Part shown: piece after piece, positions 1-5,106 of the stretch
How positions within the stretch are numbered: the first letter of the stretch is position 1
How the letters are laid out: each line of letters begins with the position of its first letter
From: JBARRO01 sp049644265
GTDB lineage: Bacteria > Bacteroidota > Ignavibacteria > UBA10030
Direction of reading: 5' to 3'
Assembly (NCBI GenBank): GCA_049644265.1
Contig: JBARRO010000199.1
Location: 1-10,136, forward strand
Length of the DNA stretch: 10,136 bases
Made by a program: the position numbers and the translations under genes
Notes under the pieces: model-generated
Told to the model about the DNA's origin: nothing
What the model saw: only the letters and a program-made list of their open reading frames with translations
The model's database searches: none

Positions 1-654
1 ATCCGTAATCGCCTTTGCGTGGCCTTCGAGGATCTGGCCTTTCTCGAGCTTCTCCAGAATGGCTTTCCGCTGACTCGACAGTTCCTCTTCGACGAGGATC
101 TTGTGACTGACGACCACGTTCTCCGAGGGATGATTGACCTTCACGACTCTAAAATCCATTTCTCTTCCGATAAACGCGTCGAAATCCCTGACCGGTCTCA
201 CGTCGATCTGCGATCCGGGAAGAAACGCATCGAGGCCCAAGAGGTCCACGACGATGCCGCCCTTTGTCCTGCGGACGCATCGGCCACGCAGCACTTCGCC
301 CTTTTCGAACGAGCGGACGACACGTTCCCAGATGCGCATGAAATCCGCGCGTTTGCGGGAGAGAACCAGCTGGCCATCTTTGTCTTCAACGGTTTCAAGA
401 AAGACCTCGATCTCATCGCCCACTTTCAGGTCTTTGATATTGGAGAATTCCGTGACCGAGATCGAACCCTCGGATTTGAATCCGATGTCGACCGCTACTT
501 TCGAGTCACCGATGTGGACAACTCTGCCCTTGACGATCTCTCCGGCATTGAGCGATCCGAGAGTGCTCTCGTAGAGTTTCTCCAGCTCCTTGTATTCCGA
601 TTCAGAATACTCGCGTTCGTCGAGATCCTGCGTTCCATTCTTTGCTGCAAACAT
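1..654 (-). CDS. rpsA: 30S ribosomal protein S1, N-terminal part (cut by window edge)
   Basis: Ribosomal protein S1 binds mRNA on the 30S subunit and helps start translation, most of all on structured leaders or leaders with weak Shine-Dalgarno sites. Reading the reverse complement gives 218 codons without a stop, beginning MFAAKNGTQDLDERE. Repeated S1 (OB-fold) domains are visible: about residues 38-105 (GEIVKGRVVHIGDSKVAVDI), 119-186 (GEVLRGRCVRRTKGG, then LDAFLPGSQID, the typical S1 motif), and a third starting near 206 (KGQILEGHAKAITD). The acidic N-terminus (residues 9-30) is usual for this family. The ATG at 652-654 is chosen because an in-frame TGA lies directly before it and GGAGG lies four bases upstream. 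Bacterial S1 normally has four to six such domains, so well over half the gene lies beyond base 1. It follows ispH on the same strand, the common cmk-ispH-rpsA arrangement. No large plus-strand gene is needed to explain this stretch. Confidence 0.96.
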   Translation of the reverse strand, partial: MFAAKNGTQDLDEREYSESEYKELEKLYESTLGSLNAGEIVKGRVVHIGDSKVAVDIGFKSEGSISVTEFSNIKDLKVGDEIEVFLETVEDKDGQLVLSRKRADFMRIWERVVRSFEKGEVLRGRCVRRTKGGIVVDLLGLDAFLPGSQIDVRPVRDFDAFIGREMDFRVVKVNHPSENVVVSHKILVEEELSSQRKAILEKLEKGQILEGHAKAITD

Positions 655-658
655 TCAA

Positions 659-663
659 CCTCC
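659..663 (-). promoter_or_regulatory. Ribosome-binding site of rpsA
   Basis: On the minus strand GGAGG is followed by TTGA and then the ATG at 654. It is the strongest Shine-Dalgarno match in the window, and the 4-base spacing is slightly short. It fixes the rpsA start, since the last three bases of the spacer are an in-frame TGA. The rest of the 655-779 spacer holds inverted repeats (see findings) but no gene and no convincing promoter. Confidence 0.75.
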
Positions 664-779
664 AAAAATACCGCTTCTCCTGTTGGGAGACTTCACCGCC
701 TGCCGATCCGTCAATGCCCAGTCATCAAAGCATTCCGGGGCGACAGAGCCGGTGAAAAATTCGATGATCGATTTATGAG

Positions 780-1697
780 TTAGGGATGACTGTAGACATT
801 CTCCGTGGAAATTGGCTGACCGGCAAATTGTTCCTCGACAGCCTTTTTAACATTTTCCATCAGCCATTGGGGCGTGGACGTTGCCCCGGTAACCCCTACG
901 GTCTCTGCGCCTTCGAACCAGGATGCTTGAAGTTCCTGGATGGTCTCGAGAAAATAGGTACGGGGGTTTTCTGATTTTACAATTTCATAGAGGACTTTGC
1001 CGTTCGAGCTGTGACGACCGGCGACGAAGAGGATCACGTCGTTCGCTCTGCCAAACTCGCGAATCTTCTTGTCGCGGCCGGACACCTGCCCGCAGATCGT
1101 ATCCTTTGCGTGGAAGTCGATAGCCTCATCCTCGATCGAGCCCACAACCAAATCCGCAATCCGCTTCTGAAGCTCTTCTTTCAGAGCGTGGAAAGTCGGT
1201 TTGTCCATGGTCGTTTGCGAGAAGAGGACCGTCTTATGGTCAAGTTTCACTGTGTTGATCTCTTCCAGCGACTTGATCACGATCGCCTCGCCATTGGTTT
1301 GACCGACAAGACCGATGACCTCAGCGTGATCCTTCTTGCCAAAAATAACAATCTGATATCCGTCGAGATAGAACCGTCGGATGCGTTCCTGCACTTTCGT
1401 TACCACGGGACAGGTCGCATCAATAATCGTGATCCCGAGTTCTTCTGCCATCTTGTAGGTCGACGGCGGTTCACCGTGCGCGCGGATCAGAAGACGGGCA
1501 CCTCTGAGTTTTTCAAGATCCTGATGGGAAACAGTCGTAAGTCCCTTTTTTGCCAGACGCTCAATTTCCATGGGGTTATGAATGATTTCCCCCAACGAAT
1601 ACAATTTTTCACCTGCCGAAAGTTCCTGTTCGGCAATGTCGACTGTTCGAACAACTCCCCAACAGAATCCCGAGAATTTGTCGACGCTGACTTTCAT
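780..1697 (-). CDS. ispH: 4-hydroxy-3-methylbut-2-enyl diphosphate reductase (IspH/LytB)
   Basis: This cytoplasmic iron-sulfur enzyme catalyses the last step of the MEP (non-mevalonate) pathway, reducing HMBPP to IPP and DMAPP. The 305-residue length fits the family. The three cluster cysteines are present: C12 (GFCWGV), C96 (DATCPVV) and C202 (DTICGQVSGR). Substrate-pocket residues are also seen: H40 (IIHNP), H74 (RAHGEP), H124 and E126 (KKDHAEVIG), T162/T163 (SQTT), the S230-S231-N232 run (RHSSNG), and S275 (GATSTP). Numbering matches E. coli IspH closely up to E126. The ATG at 1695-1697 overlaps the cmk stop as ATGA, with AGGA a few bases upstream inside cmk, so translational coupling is likely. 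The TAA stop is at 780-782, followed by a 125-base spacer before rpsA. IspH indicates that isoprenoids are made by the MEP route here. Confidence 0.97.
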   Translation of the reverse strand: MKVSVDKFSGFCWGVVRTVDIAEQELSAGEKLYSLGEIIHNPMEIERLAKKGLTTVSHQDLEKLRGARLLIRAHGEPPSTYKMAEELGITIIDATCPVVTKVQERIRRFYLDGYQIVIFGKKDHAEVIGLVGQTNGEAIVIKSLEEINTVKLDHKTVLFSQTTMDKPTFHALKEELQKRIADLVVGSIEDEAIDFHAKDTICGQVSGRDKKIREFGRANDVILFVAGRHSSNGKVLYEIVKSENPRTYFLETIQELQASWFEGAETVGVTGATSTPQWLMENVKKAVEEQFAGQPISTENVYSHP

Positions 1698-2383
1698 GAA
1701 TTCCTGTTTAAAATATCCTTCGCGCGTTTCACAATGAACTCGACCTGCTGTTCCACCGTCATATTCGACGTATCGAGCTCCACGGCATCCCCTGCTTTCT
1801 TGAGCGGACTTGCCGCCCGCGTGGAATCTTTTTTATCCCGCTCGATGATGTCCTTGACGAGTTCCGACTCATCCATGTCGATCCCGGCGAGGGTCAGATC
1901 TTTTTTCCGTCGCCGTGCCCTCTCTGCGACATTCGCCACCATGAAAATCTTCAGCTCAGCATCGGGCAAGACGACTGATCCAATGTCCCTGCCTTCCAGG
2001 ACAACTCCTCCGTCCGCCGCAATCCTTCGTTGTTCCCTCACCAGCACATCGCGGACCGCCTGATAGCTGCTGACCGTACTCACGGTCCTGGTGACGTTCG
2101 TCGTGCGAATCTTCTGCGTGACGTCGCGGCCATTCAGGTAGACACGCTGCGTTCCGCTGCCACCCTCAAAACGGATGTTGCTTTGCTCGGCAATTTCCTG
2201 AATTCGCTGCTCGGCTTCAAGCGGGACCTTCTCTTCCAGAACGCGAAGCGTGATAGCCCGATACATTGCCCCTGTATCGATATGCAGGTAGCCAAGATTC
2301 TGAGCGACGAGCTTCGCCGTGGTGCTTTTCCCCGAGGCGGCTGGCCCGTCGATAGCGACGACTATCTTCTTCCTATTCTTCAA
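1694..2383 (-). CDS. cmk: (d)CMP kinase
   Basis: Cytidylate kinase phosphorylates CMP and dCMP with ATP for nucleotide recycling. The 229 residues show the P-loop GPAASGKS (13-20), DTGAMYR (36-42), the CMP-binding GRDIG (131-135), the basic lid RRRKKDL (157-163), and the RDKKDSTRAASPL segment (182-194) that carries D186 and R189. Length is normal. The chosen start is TTG at 2381-2383, giving MKNRKKIVVAIDGPAA. The frame stays open for some 60 bases upstream, but no in-frame ATG or GTG occurs there, and the ATG at 2394-2396 is in another frame that stops after seven codons. No Shine-Dalgarno site is visible before the TTG, and the predicted promoter lies so close that the mRNA leader would be only about nine bases. 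It is first in the cmk-ispH-rpsA series and is divergent from the trmH-like gene. Confidence 0.95.
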   Translation of the reverse strand: MKNRKKIVVAIDGPAASGKSTTAKLVAQNLGYLHIDTGAMYRAITLRVLEEKVPLEAEQRIQEIAEQSNIRFEGGSGTQRVYLNGRDVTQKIRTTNVTRTVSTVSSYQAVRDVLVREQRRIAADGGVVLEGRDIGSVVLPDAELKIFMVANVAERARRRKKDLTLAGIDMDESELVKDIIERDKKDSTRAASPLKKAGDAVELDTSNMTVEQQVEFIVKRAKDILNRNS

Positions 2384-2398
2384 TCGATTCGGGCATAA

Positions 2399-2427
2399 AA
2401 TATAACGATTTTCTGTCTGGAGAGCAA
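2399..2427 (-). promoter_or_regulatory. Predicted promoter of cmk-ispH(-rpsA)
   Basis: On the minus strand TTGCTC (2427-2422) is separated by 17 bases from TATATT (2404-2399). The -10 matches TATAAT at five of six positions and the -35 at three of six. The region also fits the Bacteroidota-type pattern (TTG, about 20 bases, then TAnnTTT). The ten bases TATATTTTAT recur exactly in the predicted rel promoter. Transcription would begin near 2392. A perfect 13-bp palindrome overlaps the -35 box. Confidence 0.55.
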
Positions 2428-2434
2428 CTTGCTC
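2422..2434. promoter_or_regulatory. 13-bp perfect palindrome, candidate operator
   Basis: GAGCAA-C-TTGCTC reads the same on both strands around a single central base. One half is the -35 box of the predicted cmk promoter, so a dimeric repressor bound here would block that promoter. It lies in the gap between the divergent cmk and trmH-like genes. With a one-base centre it fits a protein-binding site better than an RNA hairpin. No repressor gene is evident nearby, and a chance palindrome cannot be excluded. Confidence 0.35.
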
Positions 2435-2506
2435 AAATCCAGCCTGTTCGTCGATCCTCTTAATTGAACCGCTTCATTTTCCCTTGAAAATAGCTATCTT
2501 GGCCTC

Positions 2507-3073
2507 ATGAAGAAGCTCACGCATCCAGAAATCAAGTCCAAACGAGCAAAACCTGACGAAATTCATCAACTGGATCGCATTCCGCTTGTTGTTGTCGTCG
2601 ATAATGTCCGGAGTCTCTATAACGTCGGATCCATTTTCCGTACGTCGGACGGAGCGATGATTCAGAAACTTGTTCTTACGGGGTATACTCCATTCCCGCC
2701 ACGAAATGAAATCGAAAAGACTGCCCTGGGATCGACCAAAAGCGTTCCGTGGGAACACGTCAAAAGCCCGTTGGAAGCTGTTCGCTTACTCAAGGGCCAG
2801 GGCTACACGCCTGCGTGCCTTGAACTCACAGACAAGAGTGTTCCGTACACCCACGTGACTCCGGCAGAATTCCCGCTCTGTTTGGTGATCGGGAACGAAA
2901 TAACCGGCGTGGAAAAAGAAGTCATCGCCGAATGCGAGCTCGGGCTTGAAATACCGATGTTCGGCATCAAGCAGTCTCTGAACGTGGCGGTCGCGTACGG
3001 CATTGCAGTGTTTGAGCTTGGCCGAATCTGGAGGTCAGCGAATCACCCGGCAAAGGAAAAGGACATTCGCTAG
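2507..3073 (+). CDS. SpoU/TrmH-family RNA 2'-O-methyltransferase
   Basis: SpoU-family (SPOUT) enzymes transfer a methyl group from S-adenosylmethionine to a ribose 2'-hydroxyl in tRNA or rRNA. The 188 residues contain the three family motifs: motif 1 at 33-46 (NVRSLYNVGSIFRT, with N33, N39, G41 and catalytic-type R45), motif 2 at 127-135 (VIGNEITGV), and motif 3 at 149-163 (IPMFGIKQSLNVAVA). Motifs 2 and 3 form the trefoil-knot cofactor site. It is short, with only about 25 residues before the core, so it lacks the extra N-terminal substrate-binding domain of RlmB-type members. The target (tRNA G18 as in TrmH, tRNA position 34 as in TrmL, or rRNA) cannot be read from sequence. This is the only plus-strand gene. 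The ATG has no good Shine-Dalgarno site, and I see no convincing promoter in the gap. Its TAG stop overlaps that of the convergent minus-strand gene. Confidence 0.93.
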   Translation: MKKLTHPEIKSKRAKPDEIHQLDRIPLVVVVDNVRSLYNVGSIFRTSDGAMIQKLVLTGYTPFPPRNEIEKTALGSTKSVPWEHVKSPLEAVRLLKGQGYTPACLELTDKSVPYTHVTPAEFPLCLVIGNEITGVEKEVIAECELGLEIPMFGIKQSLNVAVAYGIAVFELGRIWRSANHPAKEKDIR

Positions 3074-3083
3074 TCGAATGCCC
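3052..3083 (-). terminator. Intrinsic terminator of the rel-ruvX-mtgA-AlbA_2 operon
   Basis: Read on the minus strand, 3083-3075 pairs with 3069-3061 as a nine-base-pair stem (GGGCATTCG with CGAATGTCC, one G-U wobble), with a five-base loop ACTAG at 3074-3070. TTTTCCTTT follows at once (3060-3052). The loop carries the stop codon of the AlbA_2 gene and, on the other strand, that of the trmH-like gene. On the plus strand the wobble becomes an A-C mismatch and no U-tract follows directly, so termination in that direction should be weaker. Confidence 0.7.
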
Positions 3084-3723
3084 GGGTGAAATAATCTTCC
3101 TTTTCCTGTGTGTGAATGCGCAAAACACCGGCCCGCACCAGTTGAATCAAGGTACGGGAGGCCCGTCGATTCGAGATGTTGACAAGTTTTGCGAACTCTT
3201 TCACCGTGATCCGTTCGTTTGCGTCGAGATGATCGAACAACCGTCGCTCTTCCTCGCCGATCGCGATGCGTAGTGGCGGCGCATCAGGACTCTCCGACCG
3301 AAGGATTCTGATGACTTCCTTGCTCGCCACAACTGTCTTGTCGTTCACACGAATAAACACTTTGGAATCTTTCTCCTCGCCATTTCCTTCGCCCAACAGG
3401 AAGTGTGGCTTTTCTTCGCTCTCATCCACCGTCACAACAATGACGTCCTTCCCCTTGTAGGGCACGATTTCTATATCCGGCTCAATGGGCGGGTCACAAA
3501 AAATCGTCCCTGCCGTTTGAATCATCTCGATCTCCTCTTTTTCACTTCCCACGCCGACGATGGATCGGTCGTCGTCGACTCCGAAAAGGATCGTGCCGCC
3601 CCGCGTGTTGGCAAACCCGATCAGCGTGCGCGCGATTTTCTCGGGCGTTGTCACCTTCCGTTTGAACTCCAGCTCGAAGCCCTCTCCTTCTTCGAGCATC
3701 ATGTCAACATCACGATAGTTCAT
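3070..3723 (-). CDS. AlbA_2 (Schlafen-like) domain protein with C-terminal winged helix
   Basis: This 217-residue cytoplasmic protein has unknown function. Residues 13-21 (GEGFELEFK) and 36-58 (GFANTRGGTILFGVDDD, then IVGV) are the signature of the AlbA_2 domain, which is found in bacterial putative transcriptional regulators and related to the N-terminal core of vertebrate Schlafens. The domain runs to about 140 (VFIRVNDKTVVAS). Residues 157-217 look like a winged helix-turn-helix, with a likely recognition helix near 184-197 (SNRRASRTLIQLVR). No P-loop or AAA module is present, although such proteins are often named ATP-binding. The ATG at 3721-3723 is chosen: the frame is open further upstream but only inside mtgA, and it overlaps the mtgA stop by 14 bases. 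ATGs at 3702 and 3699 are possible. It has no Shine-Dalgarno site, so coupling to mtgA is likely. It is the last gene of the rel operon. Confidence 0.85.
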   Translation of the reverse strand: MNYRDVDMMLEEGEGFELEFKRKVTTPEKIARTLIGFANTRGGTILFGVDDDRSIVGVGSEKEEIEMIQTAGTIFCDPPIEPDIEIVPYKGKDVIVVTVDESEEKPHFLLGEGNGEEKDSKVFIRVNDKTVVASKEVIRILRSESPDAPPLRIAIGEEERRLFDHLDANERITVKEFAKLVNISNRRASRTLIQLVRAGVLRIHTQEKEDYFTRAFD

Positions 3724-4639
3724 GGAGCGTATCAGAAATTGTTGTATCCGGTGAAGGGATCTTGGGAATTTGAAGATACGGAGAAATCGGGCTGCCCGTA
3801 TCTGCATCTTCCACCGGAAACTCGAGAGATTCCGGAAGAGAACCCGATTTCAGTGTATCAGACGGCAGCGACACCATTCCCCGCGCTTCCATCCTGGCAA
3901 GGATGATTGCGGCGCGGCGCAGGACATAACTTGAATTTTCATCCGCCCGGTGCCGACGCGGACTTGGGATAATCGCCGCAAGCCGCGTGCACTCGCCCCT
4001 GTTCAGCTCCGAAGCAGATTTGCCAAAATAATACCGGGACGCCGCGTCTACACCGTAGATGCCATCTCCCCATTCAATGAGATTCAGATACAGCTCGAGG
4101 ATTCTGGACTTGCTGAGGGTACGCTCCATATACCAGGTGAGGATCCATTCCTTGAGCTTACGAAGAGGGTTCTTCGACGCCGAGAGATAAAGATTTTTTG
4201 CCAGCTGCTGTGTAATGGTACTGGCTCCCCTCGCGGCTCTTCTTTGCGAGACATTCTTTTCGAGCGATTCTCTGAACTCATACCAGTCAAAACCGCCGTG
4301 CGACCAGAATGTTCCGTCTTCCGCCACGATGACGGCGTCCACCAGAGAATTCGGCAGCGCCTTCAGCGAAATCCATCGTTGCCGTTTTCTAAAGATCGTC
4401 CCGCGACTCTTTGCTTCGTCGGCTTGCGCCTGCATGAACGCAGTCTCATTCGGATTCTTCGTTCGCAATTCTGCAACATCGGCAAACGGAAGCACCGCTA
4501 TCTGCAGGACAACGAGGAGGGCAATGAAAAGAAAGAAGGAAAGGGTTTTGTGGTTTCGGATGAATACAAGTGCCTTTTTCACAACGCCTCCAACGACATT
4601 GCGGCGTTGTGACTGAGCTTCATTTGAATCTGTGTCCAT
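3710..4639 (-). CDS. mtgA: Monofunctional biosynthetic peptidoglycan glycosyltransferase
   Basis: This family 51 glycosyltransferase polymerises lipid II into glycan strands at the outer face of the inner membrane. The 309 residues have a short cytoplasmic N-terminus, one membrane helix (about 33-51), and the GT51 motifs in order: EDGTFWSHGGFDW (107-119, with E107 the expected catalytic glutamate), RGASTITQQLAKN (137-149), a segment including MERTLSKSRILELYLN, and IEWGDGIYGVDAASRYYFG. There is no penicillin-binding transpeptidase domain, which separates it from class A PBPs. About 50 residues rich in Ser, Pro and Asp follow the catalytic domain. The ATG at 4637-4639 begins two bases after the ruvX stop; an in-frame TTG at 4648 is also possible. 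No Shine-Dalgarno site is seen. The gene sits between ruvX and the AlbA_2 gene, overlapping the latter by 14 bases. Confidence 0.94.
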   Translation of the reverse strand: MDTDSNEAQSQRRNVVGGVVKKALVFIRNHKTLSFFLFIALLVVLQIAVLPFADVAELRTKNPNETAFMQAQADEAKSRGTIFRKRQRWISLKALPNSLVDAVIVAEDGTFWSHGGFDWYEFRESLEKNVSQRRAARGASTITQQLAKNLYLSASKNPLRKLKEWILTWYMERTLSKSRILELYLNLIEWGDGIYGVDAASRYYFGKSASELNRGECTRLAAIIPSPRRHRADENSSYVLRRAAIILARMEARGMVSLPSDTLKSGSLPESLEFPVEDADTGSPISPYLQIPKIPSPDTTISDTLHELS

Positions 4640-4641
4640 AT

Positions 4642-5106
4642 TCAACAAGAACGGGATTGCTTAGTGCTGTCGAGGAAACTCTGGAGAATAATCGCCGCCG
4701 CCATTGAATCAACGCGGCCTTTGTCCTGTTGCCGCTCTTTTTTCCGTGTTCCCATTGCGCGAAGAGTCTGCTGGGCAATTGTCGTGGTAAATCGTTCATC
4801 CCACACCAACACCTCCAGGCCGGTTTCACGTTTCAGCGTTTCCATGAACTCCTCCACTTCCAGGGCCTTCCGGGCTTTCTGGCCTTTCAGGTTCAACGGC
4901 ATCCCGACAACGACCAGCGCCACGTTTTGATTCCTCACGAATTCCCGCAGGTGATCCCATTTGAGCCGATCGTTCCTGATGCTGCCTGCGGGGGAGGCAA
5001 TAATTCCCAGGGGGTCACTGAGCGACAGTCCGATGCGCTCTGAGCCGAAATCGACGCCGAGAACACGGGTCGCCCCGGCTGCGGACGCGGGGGGAGTGTC
5101 AGCCAA
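4642..5106 (-). CDS. ruvX: Putative pre-16S rRNA nuclease / Holliday junction resolvase-like YqgF
   Basis: RuvX/YqgF is an RNase H-fold nuclease linked to 16S rRNA 5' end maturation in E. coli and also proposed to act on recombination intermediates. The 154 residues show the fold and its acidic residues: VLGVDFGSERIGLSLSD (15-31, D19), VVVGMPLNLKG (66-76), WDERFTT (102-108, E104) and KGRVDSMAAA (129-138, D133). The start is TTG at 5104-5106, overlapping the rel stop by eight bases as TTGGCTGA, with GGAGAG five bases upstream inside rel. No other start codon lies between the TTG and the first conserved strand. The extra dozen N-terminal residues (Ala- and Pro-rich) are not part of the conserved core. 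Overlap with rel and adjacency to mtgA indicate an operon. Confidence 0.93.
   Translation of the reverse strand: MADTPPASAAGATRVLGVDFGSERIGLSLSDPLGIIASPAGSIRNDRLKWDHLREFVRNQNVALVVVGMPLNLKGQKARKALEVEEFMETLKRETGLEVLVWDERFTTTIAQQTLRAMGTRKKERQQDKGRVDSMAAAIILQSFLDSTKQSRSC

Noticed and set aside
663..670. TATTTTTG on the minus strand, an exact TAnnTTTG -7 match before rpsA
   Set aside because: It touches the ribosome-binding site, so a start from it would leave the GGAGG out of or at the very end of the mRNA, and no TTG lies at the required distance upstream.
761..771. TCGA-TCA-TCGA hairpin with nearby T's after ispH, as a terminator
   Set aside because: The stem has only four base pairs and is unlikely to stop transcription. 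rpsA is more likely co-transcribed.
19..783. 254-codon plus-strand open frame opposite rpsA
   Set aside because: The minus strand codes for clear S1 domains over the same bases; the plus-strand product has no known features.
1011..2063. 350-codon plus-strand open frame opposite ispH and cmk
   Set aside because: It runs across two well-supported minus-strand genes, has no recognisable domain, and its second half is Ser/Thr/Arg-rich as expected of a shadow frame.
2464..2500. Possible trmH promoter from TTGAAC (2464) with TATCTT (2495)
   Set aside because: The 25-base spacing is too long, and no better -35 or -10 pair fits; not reported as a feature.
2474..2758. 94-codon minus-strand open frame opposite the start of the trmH-like gene
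   Set aside because: It overlaps SpoU motif 1 on the other strand and shows no recognisable feature.
3950..4612. 220-codon plus-strand open frame opposite mtgA
   Set aside because: It is antisense to all GT51 motifs and has no domain of its own.
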